A stretch of 64,000 nt of DNA, taken from NCBI RefSeq assembly GCF_900111315.1, contig NZ_FOGU01000006.1:248001-312000 (forward strand). Reading direction: 5' to 3'. The notes under the pieces were generated by a model. It ran no database searches and had not been told where the DNA came from. It was given only the letters and a program-made list of their open reading frames with translations. Shown here piece after piece: positions 1-8,425 of the stretch; position 1 is the stretch's first letter, and every line of letters begins with the position of its first letter. This DNA is from Tranquillimonas rosea. Lineage in GTDB: Bacteria > Pseudomonadota > Alphaproteobacteria > Rhodobacterales > Rhodobacteraceae. The position numbers and the translations under genes were made by a program.

Positions 1-941
1 CCGTCGCGTTGGGGGGGCAGGTGGAGTCCCCGCCCGGCAAGCTGAGCGGTCAGTTCGTCCAGTCGCTTGCGATAGCGCTTGCGCCCCTGCTGCTCTGCCA
101 GAAACCGCACGACGATCGCCTCGAGATACGGGCGGCCCGCGGCATCGAGCCGCCGCACCAGCCGCCGCAGGTAGGGGCCGTGATTGTGGCGCGCGCGTAG
201 CGCCGTGTAGAATTGCTGCGCCGTCAGCGTACCCTCCATCGCTTCGGCAACGATGTCGTCGAGCACGCCGAGTTGGTCGAGCGTCGCGTCGAGGTCGGGG
301 CCCAGATGCCGGCACTGCAGGGGGAGCGTCACGTCGCTTGCAAGTGCCTCGGCATGGCGCCCGTCCTCGGGGATGGTGGGGTCGAACGGCAGGAGGATGC
401 TTTCCGCCACTTCGAGATGGTCGGCGCTCGGTACGTAGCGGGCGGCGAAATCGACACCGTTCGCCGCGCCGCCGAAGCGCGTGTCCCAAGGCGCTTCGGG
501 CCCCAGCGCCGCCTGCGGGGCCAGCGCCAGAACGCGGGCCATTGGCGCCGTGATGGCAAAGGACAGCGCGGCATGGCCGCCCGACGAGGCGCCGTAGAAC
601 AGCACGTTCTCGAACTGGTCCAGCAGGGTGCCGTCGACGAGCGCGTCGAAGAACCCGATCACCTCGGGGCGGCGGAACCACGTGTGCCCGCGCGACACCA
701 GCGACAGCGTCGACCACTCCATTTCCTGCGCGAGCGGGTCGAGCCGCGGCGTCACCGCTTCGAGCGGGGTCTCACCGTCCATCGTGGGCTCGAACGACAC
801 CAGAAGGTTCGGTCCCCGGCGCTGGAAGCGGATGAAGTGATCGGCGTCCAGCGCATAGGCGAAGGAATCAACGTCCGCGCCCTGCGCGCCGTCCATGTCT
901 TCGTCGGACTCTTCCGGTATCGATGTATCCAGAGCGCTCAT
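1..941 (-). CDS. Alpha/beta-hydrolase-like protein, 3' end cut by the window
   Basis: Open reading frame running off the left edge; 313 residues are visible from an ATG at 941, with GAAAGG as ribosome site 8 bases upstream. The N-terminus is acidic. Residues 113-123 read NVLFYGASSGG, a nucleophile-elbow motif (GASSG, Ser119) as in alpha/beta hydrolases. A candidate acid lies near Asp187 and a candidate His is His212 (CRHLGP). The last 60 residues are rich in Arg and Lys and look helical. I do not recognise a substrate. It is the last member of a run of minus-strand glycan-type genes, 132 bases after the FkbM gene, so a role in modifying the same surface product is an inference. The overlapping plus-strand frames are shadows. 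The true end lies outside the window. Confidence 0.75.
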   Translation of the reverse strand, partial: MSALDTSIPEESDEDMDGAQGADVDSFAYALDADHFIRFQRRGPNLLVSFEPTMDGETPLEAVTPRLDPLAQEMEWSTLSLVSRGHTWFRRPEVIGFFDALVDGTLLDQFENVLFYGASSGGHAALSFAITAPMARVLALAPQAALGPEAPWDTRFGGAANGVDFAARYVPSADHLEVAESILLPFDPTIPEDGRHAEALASDVTLPLQCRHLGPDLDATLDQLGVLDDIVAEAMEGTLTAQQFYTALRARHNHGPYLRRLVRRLDAAGRPYLEAIVVRFLAEQQGRKRYRKRLDELTAQLAGRGLHLPPQRD

Positions 942-1073
942 GCGGTCACGCCTTTCGGAGGGGCGGTAATCGGTCGCCCATATGTAGCTGTGAATTACTA
1001 TCTCAATGCGTAAAGAATATGCCTTTTTTCGCCGTATTCCAAATCTTGCCCGCCGGGTTCACCCTGGGGGCGA

Positions 1074-1760
1074 TCAGATCCAGTCCAGGTTGATGTGGCG
1101 GGGCGAATAGGCCTGTGCGATGCGGCTGCGCAAAGCGCGGTAGCGGGGGCGAAGCTCTTTGAACTTCCGCTCGTGCGTCTCGGCGACGAGGCATCGGATC
1201 GCGCGCAACATGTCGCGCCGCTCGAGCTCTTCGAGGATCTCCAGCTCGGCCCCCTCGATATCCATCTTCACGAAGGCGATCTCGCCGCGGCGGGCGATCT
1301 CGGCTTCGAGAATGTCGATGAAGTTGCGGATCGGAACCTCGACCGCGTGGCCGTCGTCCATCCTGCGCCCGCCGTCTAGGATCGTCGACTTGACCGAGGC
1401 GCCGTCGGGGTTGTCGGCAAAGTTGTCCGCCCGCCGCAGGGTCGCGGTACCCGCGCGGAGGCCCACCGCCGCATTGTCGAGTGAGATGCCCGGCTGATCC
1501 GCGAACCGGGTTTCGAGATGCGCGAAGGCATGGGGGTCGGGTTCGAACGCCATCACGTCGGCCCCCGTCCGCGCGAGGATCGCGGTCACCACGCCCATGT
1601 TCGCGCCGCAATCCATCGCCACGTCGCCGGGCCGCAGCATCGCCGCGACGCCGTCGAGAAAGCCCTCGGCCCGCGCCTTGCGCAGGTTCCGGTCGTGACG
1701 CTTGAGCACCTTCTCGGCCCGGCGTTCGGCCTCGGTCCTGTCGGGGGGCGCGTCCGTCAC
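1074..1760 (-). CDS. FkbM-family SAM-dependent methyltransferase
   Basis: 228 residues. The start is GTG at 1760, overlapping the TGA of the upstream glycosyltransferase (GTGA), so the two are translationally coupled; longer in-frame extensions run through that gene and are not real. The FkbM pattern is clear: SAM-binding motif I AMDCGANMGVVT (residues 48-59), the acidic ribose-contacting AFEPDPHAF (71-79), and the family signature FVKMDIEGAELEIL (163-176). Proteins of this family O-methylate sugars or similar hydroxyls. Here it sits in an operon with two glycosyltransferases, so its acceptor is probably a glycan sugar made by the neighbours; that is inference. Size is normal for the family (about 220-270 residues). 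Confidence 0.9.
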   Translation of the reverse strand: MTDAPPDRTEAERRAEKVLKRHDRNLRKARAEGFLDGVAAMLRPGDVAMDCGANMGVVTAILARTGADVMAFEPDPHAFAHLETRFADQPGISLDNAAVGLRAGTATLRRADNFADNPDGASVKSTILDGGRRMDDGHAVEVPIRNFIDILEAEIARRGEIAFVKMDIEGAELEILEELERRDMLRAIRCLVAETHERKFKELRPRYRALRSRIAQAYSPRHINLDWI

Positions 1761-2644
1761 GTTTGCGCCTCCTGCGTTTGCAACGCCTCGGGCACCAGGC
1801 GCCGGACATAGGGCACGCCCGTTTGCGCCGCGAGCATCGACTTGGCGTAGGAGTATAGCCCGACCTCCTTCAGCACGCCGCGATTGCGGTAGTGCAGGGT
1901 GTGGATCGCCCTGTCCTGCGGCAGCGGCTGCTTCCTGATCCTGCCGCCGAGAATGTAGTGCTGTTCTTCCGGCAGGATGTTCCACCTGCGCTGTGACCGC
2001 AGGATCGCGGCAGGCAGGGACATCTGATCGAGATAGGGACGGGTGTTGTCGAGCCCCTCGATCCGGTCGACCCGGCGGGCGGTATCGTACCAGACCTCGG
2101 GGAACGGGGTCGGGCCGCCCTCTTCGAACGTGACTAGCCCCGACGAGAAATAGGGCAGCACCGGCCCCACGGGACGCCGCATGTATTCGATCCGCTCTTC
2201 GGGTAGCGGCAGGTCGAGTGCGGCATAGATCGGGGGCCAGAGGTCCTGGTCCGCCCAGACCATCGATGCCGCGACCGAGCATGAGACGTGGCCCGGCTTC
2301 GTGATGGCGGCGGGGGCGTTCTCGCGGATGAACAGGACGTCGCTGTCCACGAAGGCCGACCACGCGCTGTCCCGCGGCTGCATCGCGGCGATGATCTTGT
2401 TCCCGTGGGGGTAGGGCGTGTCCCACATCCCCTCGGTCCGCACCGGCCGGATCTCGGCCCCCATCATCGCGTGCGCCTTGAACACGGCCGGGTGCAGATC
2501 GTCCCAGCGATGTTCGGGGCAATAGCCCACCGCCGCGACGTCCCTTCCGAAATGCGTCCGGATCGAGGCGAGCAGCGTGCAGGCCAGGATCTGATAATCT
2601 GGCGGCTCGACGATGTAGAAGAAGGTCAGACCGGCCTTCGCCAC
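1757..2644 (-). CDS. Glycosyltransferase-like protein with PYPHGNK and DSD motifs (copy 1)
   Basis: 295 residues from a GTG at 2644, five bases inside the gap after the upstream gene's stop (2649-2651). The N-terminus FFYIVEPPDYQ begins a Rossmann-like fold, followed by PYPHGNKI (77-84) and then AFVDSDVLFI (97-106), whose DSD at 100-102 fits the metal-binding DXD of GT-A glycosyltransferases. It is a clear paralogue of the gene at 5520-6422, which has the same PYPHGNKI and an LDTDM at the equivalent place, and both keep a Y/W-LDQ(M/I)-LP block near residue 210. No named family comes to mind. It is co-transcribed with the DXD protein upstream and the FkbM methyltransferase downstream, pointing to assembly of a methylated glycan. 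Confidence 0.75.
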   Translation of the reverse strand: MAKAGLTFFYIVEPPDYQILACTLLASIRTHFGRDVAAVGYCPEHRWDDLHPAVFKAHAMMGAEIRPVRTEGMWDTPYPHGNKIIAAMQPRDSAWSAFVDSDVLFIRENAPAAITKPGHVSCSVAASMVWADQDLWPPIYAALDLPLPEERIEYMRRPVGPVLPYFSSGLVTFEEGGPTPFPEVWYDTARRVDRIEGLDNTRPYLDQMSLPAAILRSQRRWNILPEEQHYILGGRIRKQPLPQDRAIHTLHYRNRGVLKEVGLYSYAKSMLAAQTGVPYVRRLVPEALQTQEAQT

Positions 2645-2648
2645 GCGC

Positions 2649-3470
2649 TCACTCCAGTGCCTGCGACGGGTCCACGCCGACCTCGCGGCACATCCGCTCG
2701 GCGAACGAGCCCTCGAGCGGCGGGTTCTTTCGCCACCAGGGTTTCGTGCCGTTGGTATAGAGATGCACCGACAGCGTGGCGTCGGTGAACCATCCCTCGA
2801 CGTTCGAGTGAGGGTCGTAGAACACGTCGTTGAGCTGGAACGGCACGGGATAGAGGACATCCGCGCCCATGGCGCGATCGTAGTCGCCCGTTTGTCCGGC
2901 GAACCAGGTGAAGGCCTGCGGGCCGAAGGCCGTCCGCTCGGTCCGGTAGATCTTCACGGCGTGGGACAGTTCGGGTTCCTTCTTGTGCAGCCGGTCGATC
3001 TTCTTGTGCTGGTTCTTGTTCCACCACGGCGGTGCGGGGGGCAGGTTCTCGTAATAGTCCAGCAGCATGTCCATCAGCTCCCCCTCGCGGGGAATCTTGA
3101 CGACGCCGCAGTTCAGCGCCCCGCGGAACCCGTGGCCGGCGAAGATGTGGTCGGTGTCGTCGGGAAAGGGCCGGTGGCAGAACGCGTCGCAGTCGATCCA
3201 GACCGCGTCGGTCTGGCGGATCATCCGGTAGCGGAATACGTTCGACAGGAACGAGGCCGAGGTCTGCTCGACGATGTCCAGATCGATGTCCATGATGTCA
3301 GTCGCCGGCCGCACCCGGACCCCCTCGGGCACATTCGTCACCCCGTGCGTGCAATAGAGCGTCGTGGGGTGGCCGTGGCGCACGTGGCTCAGCAGACAGA
3401 GCTGATTGAGGTACTGCAGCCGCTCGCCGATCCAGAGCGATGCGACGGGCCTGCGTTCCGGTGTTGCCAT
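2649..3470 (-). CDS. GT-A type glycosyltransferase-like protein
   Basis: 273 residues, first gene of the minus-strand glycan unit. The N-terminal part has SLWIGERLQYLNQLCLLS and a hydrophobic strand turning into AVWIDCDAFC (89-98); the DCD at 93-95 is a DXD metal/sugar-nucleotide motif as in GT32-like transferases that act on cell-surface sugars. The C-terminal half is rich in Trp, Tyr and His (for example SVHLYTNGTKPWWRKN), typical of acceptor binding. There is no signal peptide or membrane segment, so it is probably cytoplasmic. The ATG at 3470 is in the divergent gap with the GT2 gene at 3670. The donor and acceptor cannot be told from sequence. Confidence 0.75.
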   Translation of the reverse strand: MATPERRPVASLWIGERLQYLNQLCLLSHVRHGHPTTLYCTHGVTNVPEGVRVRPATDIMDIDLDIVEQTSASFLSNVFRYRMIRQTDAVWIDCDAFCHRPFPDDTDHIFAGHGFRGALNCGVVKIPREGELMDMLLDYYENLPPAPPWWNKNQHKKIDRLHKKEPELSHAVKIYRTERTAFGPQAFTWFAGQTGDYDRAMGADVLYPVPFQLNDVFYDPHSNVEGWFTDATLSVHLYTNGTKPWWRKNPPLEGSFAERMCREVGVDPSQALE

Positions 3471-3669
3471 CTCTGTCCCTTGTGTCCGCCGCTAGAGGGC
3501 GGGAAATGTTGAATTCTTCGCGCGGAAGATGCCGGATCGCCAACATACTGTCCAGTTGCGCAACGGTCGGGCGCACCGAGTTGTGCCGCGCGCGCCAGCC
3601 CGGTTATCGTCGGACAAAGTGAAGAATTCGGGGCGAACTCCCGAAGAGTTCCGGGCGGCAAGGACGAAC

Positions 3670-5523
3670 ATGGACGGAGCGTCGAGCGATCGGAAGCCGC
3701 GACTGCCGCAGAAGCCCGTCAGCCGGCACGGTTGCATCACGGCCGTGTCGATGATGAAGGACGAGGGCCCGTTCGTGCTGGAGTGGATCGCGCACCACCT
3801 CGCCGTCGGGTTCACCGATCTCGTGGTGTTCACGAACGACTGCACCGACGGCACCGATGACATGCTGATCCGGCTCGAGGAACTGGGGCTGGCGCACCAC
3901 CGCCGCAACATCATTCCGGAGGGCGTGAAACCGCAGCCTTCGGCGATCAAGCATGCCCAGGCCGACCCGCTGGTGGGGCAGAGCGACTGGCTGATGGTCT
4001 TCGATGCCGACGAATTTCTGTGCGTCCATTACGGCGACGGCACACTCGACGATCTGCTCGACGCTGTGACCGCCGAGGGGGCGAACGGTCTGGTCGTGAC
4101 GTGGCGGATCTTCGGCTCCGGCGGCGTGCAGCACTGGTCGCGGCAGCCGGTGACCGAGCAGTTCCTGAACGCCGCGCCGCCGATGTGGAACAAGGGCTGG
4201 GGCGTCAAGACGCTGTTCCGCCACGATCCCGAAAGGTGGAAGCTCGGCATCCACCGGCCGAGCATGAAGAACAAGGTCCTGGACACGGACTATCCCCACG
4301 GCATCAAATGGCTGAACGGCTCGGGGCAGGAAACGGAAGAGTATTTCAAGTTCCGCGGCTGGCGGTCGATCATGCGGACCGTCGGCTATGACTGGGTCCA
4401 GATGAACCACTACGCAGTGAAGTCGATCGACGCCTTCGCGTTGCGGCGTCTCAGGGGCAACGTGAACAACAAGGCGAACAAGTACGACAGCGGATACTGG
4501 GCCCTGCAGGACCGCAACGAGGTGCGCGACGACTCGATGCTGCGCTATTCGGCCGCCCGAAAGCACATCTTCGACGGTCTTCTCTCGGACCCCGTGCTGA
4601 GCCGCCTGCACCATGCCGCGCTGGACAGCGCCGAGGCACGGCTTGCGGATTTCAAGGACAGCGCGGCCTACGAGCCGTTCGTGGCAGAGCTGAAGGCCGC
4701 CAGCCAGGTGCCGATCACGGCGGTGTCGGCAAAACCGCCGAAGGAGCGTGATCCCGAGAAGATCGCAGCGCGGATGTCCGAGATCGAGAGACGCGCGGGC
4801 GCCCGTCATGCCGCCGAGCGCCGGGCGGACGGGCGCACCGAAGTCCGTCCGACGGGCCTCTATGTCCTGTCGGGCGTCGACATGTCGACCGAGCCGCCGA
4901 TGGAGCGGGCGATGAACCACTCGATCGAGTTGCCGGCCGACCCAGGCATCTTCACGCCGCCGGCACTGACGCAGATCATGGAGGGCAAGTTCGAGCGCAA
5001 CCTGGCGCGGAACCTGCCCAAGCTGCTGCCTCGCGGCGCCCGCTATGTCGAGATCGGGGCGGCCTCGGGCTTTGTCGCCGGCCATCTCCGGAACGAACGG
5101 CCCGACCTGGACCTGACCGTGCAGGAGAGCGATCCCGAGAGGATGCGGTTTATCGGAAAATTATGGAAAGCCAATGGCATAGATGTCACTCATCAGGTGA
5201 GGCTTGAAGGCGCGCCGGTCGCTGCGGACGCCGCCACCCTGGGCCGGTTCCTTGCCGACAGCCGGCCCGACGTCCTGGTGCTGGGCGATCCGGTTCTGGA
5301 CGCGGAAACCCTTGAGGCGGCGGTGGCGGCCTCCGGCCTCGCGCCGCCCCGGCAGGTCTATCTTGTCGGCCGTCTCTGGAGCGAACGGTACCGCGAATTG
5401 CCCGGGTTCGAAGAGGTTCTTCACCGGCTCGGCTTCACCGAACGCCTCGGCCTCGATCCCCAGGTCGCCGCAGGCTATCGTCGGGACACGGCTTTGGCCG
5501 CGAGCCATGGCGACGGCGCATGA
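3670..5523 (+). CDS. GT2-type glycosyltransferase fused to a methyltransferase-like domain
   Basis: 617 residues from ATG 3670, chosen because AAGGA lies five bases upstream and conserved sequence begins at about residue 20; the longer 3529 start lacks this. Residues 22-330 form a glycosyltransferase of the Glyco_tranf_2_4 type: TAVSMMKDEGPFVLEWI, TNDCTDGTDD, then FDADEF (111-116) as the DXD motif, followed by GIHRP and a VQMNHYAVKS block. After a charged linker (about 360-420) a second domain starts; RYVEIGAASGF (458-468) resembles motif I of SAM methyltransferases (FkbM-like), but later motifs are weak. The N-terminal domain is paralogous to the whole protein at 6419-7459. The stop overlaps the next ATG (ATGA). 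Acceptor unknown. Confidence 0.8.
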   Translation: MDGASSDRKPRLPQKPVSRHGCITAVSMMKDEGPFVLEWIAHHLAVGFTDLVVFTNDCTDGTDDMLIRLEELGLAHHRRNIIPEGVKPQPSAIKHAQADPLVGQSDWLMVFDADEFLCVHYGDGTLDDLLDAVTAEGANGLVVTWRIFGSGGVQHWSRQPVTEQFLNAAPPMWNKGWGVKTLFRHDPERWKLGIHRPSMKNKVLDTDYPHGIKWLNGSGQETEEYFKFRGWRSIMRTVGYDWVQMNHYAVKSIDAFALRRLRGNVNNKANKYDSGYWALQDRNEVRDDSMLRYSAARKHIFDGLLSDPVLSRLHHAALDSAEARLADFKDSAAYEPFVAELKAASQVPITAVSAKPPKERDPEKIAARMSEIERRAGARHAAERRADGRTEVRPTGLYVLSGVDMSTEPPMERAMNHSIELPADPGIFTPPALTQIMEGKFERNLARNLPKLLPRGARYVEIGAASGFVAGHLRNERPDLDLTVQESDPERMRFIGKLWKANGIDVTHQVRLEGAPVAADAATLGRFLADSRPDVLVLGDPVLDAETLEAAVAASGLAPPRQVYLVGRLWSERYRELPGFEEVLHRLGFTERLGLDPQVAAGYRRDTALAASHGDGA

Positions 5524-6422
5524 TGGCGCCCGGTGTCGCCGTCTATTTCGTCGTCGAGGGCCGGCATCTCGAAGCGCAGGCCGTGCTGCTTGCGTCGTCC
5601 CTGCGGCGTCATGCGGTGGGTGAGGTCGATCTTATCGCCTACCGGCCGGCGGTTTCCGACGCGCCGGAACTGACGGCGGCGACGCGGGCGGCGTTCGACC
5701 GGGCGGGCGTCCGGGTCGAGACGTTCGACGTGCCGCCTGACACCTGGAAGAAGCCTTATCCGCACGGCAACAAGATCCTTGCCAGCCGCGCCCCGCGCGA
5801 TGCGGACGCCCATGTCTTTCTCGACACCGACATGGTCGCCTGCGCTCCGCTGGATTTCACTGAAATGCTGGGTTCCGGCGCGGTGTCGATGGTGCCGGAC
5901 GGGACGCCGAACTGGGGCAAGGACGGCGACCGGTGGGCGCGCGTCTACGGCCATTTCGGGCTCGACATGCCGGAGGAGCGCGTGCGTCTGACACGGCGGA
6001 AACGGATCGCCTTCTATCCCTACTTCAACGCCGGGATGATCGCCTACTGGGACAGCTACGCGGGCGGGCGGCAGACCTTTCCCGAGACGTGGTACGAGAC
6101 GGCGCGCGAGATCGACTTCAACTGTCGCGTCGGTGGCAAGCGGCCGTGGCTGGACCAGATCGCCCTGCCGATCGCGCTCAGGCGCCACGCGCTGCGCTAC
6201 AACGTTCTCGAAGATCGCTACAACTTCTCGATCTCGGCCCGTGCGTTCGAGCCTGACGCGGCCCCCGTTCTCATCCATTACCACTCGTTCCGCTACACGG
6301 CGGAGTGGCCGCAGGTCGTGAAGGAAAAAATCCGTATGTCAGAATTTTACGGGGTGCAGTTGATGTCCTGTCTGGCCGCCCAGTTCGGCGCGTTCTGGTA
6401 TCCCAAGACCACCCCCGCATGA
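5520..6422 (+). CDS. Glycosyltransferase-like protein with PYPHGNK and DTD motifs (copy 2)
   Basis: 300 residues, ATG overlapping the upstream stop. The fold begins VAVYFVVEGRHLEAQAVLLA, then PYPHGNKI (79-86) and FLDTDMVAC (100-108), where DTD 102-104 is the probable metal-binding motif. It parallels the 1757-2644 protein over its length, including a late WLDQIALP segment and a closing His-rich strand (VLIHYHSFRY). Both copies sit directly next to another glycosyltransferase, and this copy lies between two GT2-type genes with ATGA junctions on either side, so the three are certainly one operon. Function is probably sugar transfer onto a cell-surface or protein-linked glycan; donor and acceptor are unknown. 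Confidence 0.75.
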   Translation: MMAPGVAVYFVVEGRHLEAQAVLLASSLRRHAVGEVDLIAYRPAVSDAPELTAATRAAFDRAGVRVETFDVPPDTWKKPYPHGNKILASRAPRDADAHVFLDTDMVACAPLDFTEMLGSGAVSMVPDGTPNWGKDGDRWARVYGHFGLDMPEERVRLTRRKRIAFYPYFNAGMIAYWDSYAGGRQTFPETWYETAREIDFNCRVGGKRPWLDQIALPIALRRHALRYNVLEDRYNFSISARAFEPDAAPVLIHYHSFRYTAEWPQVVKEKIRMSEFYGVQLMSCLAAQFGAFWYPKTTPA

Positions 6423-7459
6423 CCCGCTTTGCGGTTGTCACGGCGATGCGGAATGAGGGGCCGCATCTTCTGGAATGGGTGGCCCACACGCGGGCGGTCG
6501 GGGCCGACGATATCCTCGTGATCTCGAACGATTGCGACGACGGAAGTGACAACCTGCTGGATGCCCTCGCAGCAGGGGGCGCGGTCACCCATCTGCGGCA
6601 GGAGGTGCCTCGTTCCAGGACGCCGCAATGGGCGGCACTGCGGCTGGCCGGCGAACACCCTGCAGTGCGCGACGCGGACTGGATCGCCGTGCTCGACTGC
6701 GACGAGTTCATCAACCTGCGCCCGCCGCTTAGCCGTCTCTCCGACCTGGTCGCGCGGGTCGAGGCGGACGCGATCGTGCTGCCATGGCGCCTGTTCGGCC
6801 ACGCGGGCCACACCACGCGGCCCGCGGGCGGGACGCTCGCCTCGTACACGAGGGCGATCCCGGACGATGCGCTCTATCCGCCGCTCAGCCGCTTCTTCAA
6901 GACGCTCTATCGCCGCCGGGGGCCGTTCCAGAAGCCGGGCGTGCACCGGCCGAAGCAGCGGCCCGATAGCGTCCCGCACTGGGTCGACGGGTCGGGGCAG
7001 GCCTTGCCCGACAGCTTCGCCGCGGCGAGCGACCGGATCATGCTGTGGGGCGCGCCGCTGGCGACCGGGCTGGTCCAGCTCAACCATTATTCGCTGCGCT
7101 CGGCGGAAGACTTCCTTCTCAAGCGCGCGCGGGGCCTGCCGAACCGGCACACCAAGCCGATCGACATGACCTACTGGGTCGAACGGAACTTCAACACGGT
7201 CGAGGACACCTCGATCGCGCATCTTCGCCCGGCCATGCAGGCCGAGGCGGCACGCCTGCGTGCGCTGCCCGGCGTCGCCGAGGCCGAGGCCGCGTGCCTG
7301 TCCCGTGCCCGCGCCGCGTTCGAACGGCTGCTGGACGATCCCGAGACGCTTCAGTTCTATGGCCGGCTGCTGCTTGCAGCCGATAGCACGCCACCGGATG
7401 CCGAGACGGCGCTGCGGCTTGTCCGACGCTTCGCGGCGGCGCGCGGCGCGGGCGCTTGA
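6419..7459 (+). CDS. GT2-type glycosyltransferase (Glyco_tranf_2_4 type)
   Basis: 346 residues. ATG 6419 overlaps the preceding stop; an in-frame upstream ATG at 6305 lies inside the previous gene and is rejected. Motifs: FAVVTAMRNEGPHLLEWV (4-21), SNDCDDGSDN (36-45), VLDCDEF (91-97, DCD at 93-95), then GVHRP, HWVDGSGQ and LVQLNHYSLRS. This matches the N-terminal domain of the 3670-5523 protein block for block (TNDCTDGTDD, FDADEF, WLNGSGQ, VQMNHYAVKS), so the two arose by duplication, but this one lacks the methyltransferase-like domain. It ends the glycan cluster; 54 bases separate it from the MoxR gene, which belongs to a different system. Confidence 0.82.
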   Translation: MTRFAVVTAMRNEGPHLLEWVAHTRAVGADDILVISNDCDDGSDNLLDALAAGGAVTHLRQEVPRSRTPQWAALRLAGEHPAVRDADWIAVLDCDEFINLRPPLSRLSDLVARVEADAIVLPWRLFGHAGHTTRPAGGTLASYTRAIPDDALYPPLSRFFKTLYRRRGPFQKPGVHRPKQRPDSVPHWVDGSGQALPDSFAAASDRIMLWGAPLATGLVQLNHYSLRSAEDFLLKRARGLPNRHTKPIDMTYWVERNFNTVEDTSIAHLRPAMQAEAARLRALPGVAEAEAACLSRARAAFERLLDDPETLQFYGRLLLAADSTPPDAETALRLVRRFAAARGAGA

Positions 7460-7513
7460 CGCGCCTTCGGGCAGATGCAGCAATGCGCCGAGCCGCGTGC
7501 CGGGAGGAGCAGC

Positions 7514-8425
7514 ATGAGTCAGTTACCCCAAGATATCGACGCCGTGGAGCGCCTGCTGACGGATGAGGATTACGTCTGCGGACGCCCCCTGGCGACGGTC
7601 GTCTTCCTCGCGCTCAAGCTGGGCCGGCCGCTGTTCCTGGAAGGCGAGGCGGGCACCGGCAAGACCGAGATCGCCAAGGCCCTGAGCGCGGCGATGGGCC
7701 GCCGCCTGATCCGGCTGCAATGTTACGAGGGGCTGGATTCCGCATCGGCAGTCTATGAATGGAACTTCGCCGAACAGATGATCGCGATCCGCACGGCCGA
7801 GGCGGCGGGCGGCGCCGACCGTGACGCTCTAAAATCCGAGTTGTTCACCGACGACTACCTGATCGCGCGGCCGCTGCTCGAGGCGATGCGCCCGCAGCCC
7901 GGCGGGGCGCCGGTGCTGCTGATCGATGAACTCGACCGCACCGACGAGCCGTTCGAGGCGTTCCTGCTGGAGGCGCTGAGTGATTTCCAGGTGACGATCC
8001 CCGAACTCGGCACCGTGCGCGCGCCCGAGCCGCCGATCGTGATCCTCACCTCGAACCGCACGCGCGAGGTACACGATGCGCTCAAGCGGCGGTGCCTCTA
8101 TCACTGGGTAGACTACCCGACCTTTGATCGTGAGATGGAGATCCTCTCTGCCCGCGCGCCAGAAGCCTCGGACGCCCTCAGCCGCGAGGTCGTCGCCTTC
8201 GTCCAGCGGCTGCGGACCGAGGACCTGTTCAAGAAGCCCGGCGTGGCCGAGACGATCGACTGGGCGAAATGCCTGCTGGCGCTGGACGTGATGGAGCTGA
8301 GCCCGCAGGTCATCGCCGACACTCTGGGCGCGATCCTGAAGTACCAGGATGACATCCAGCGCATCCAGGGTTCCGAGGCCGGCCGTATTCTCGACGAGGT
8401 ACGCGCCGAACTCCGGACCGCCTGA
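7514..8425 (+). CDS. MoxR-family AAA+ ATPase (CoxD-like)
   Basis: 303 residues from ATG 7514, preceded by GGAGG; the 7475 ATG has no such site. Walker A is GEAGTGKTE (44-52), Walker B VLLIDEL (134-140), and TSNRTREVHDAL is the sensor-1 segment of MoxR proteins. In CO dehydrogenase clusters the equivalent CoxD works with the VWA protein CoxE to mature the Mo/Cu active site, probably by remodelling the folded apoenzyme. Here it overlaps the VWA gene by one base (TGATG), the classic MoxR-VWA pair. The XdhC, CoxG and CoxSLM genes further on support assignment to the molybdenum-hydroxylase cluster even though an OmpA-like gene intervenes. Confidence 0.9.
   Translation: MSQLPQDIDAVERLLTDEDYVCGRPLATVVFLALKLGRPLFLEGEAGTGKTEIAKALSAAMGRRLIRLQCYEGLDSASAVYEWNFAEQMIAIRTAEAAGGADRDALKSELFTDDYLIARPLLEAMRPQPGGAPVLLIDELDRTDEPFEAFLLEALSDFQVTIPELGTVRAPEPPIVILTSNRTREVHDALKRRCLYHWVDYPTFDREMEILSARAPEASDALSREVVAFVQRLRTEDLFKKPGVAETIDWAKCLLALDVMELSPQVIADTLGAILKYQDDIQRIQGSEAGRILDEVRAELRTA

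Noticed and set aside
213-1013. 266-codon plus-strand frame
   Set aside because: Arg-rich shadow of the minus-strand hydrolase-like gene, which has the nucleophile motif and a ribosome site.
5140-5200. Low-GC patch as a sign of insertion
   Set aside because: Short, in frame and within a conserved domain; no repeats or boundary features.
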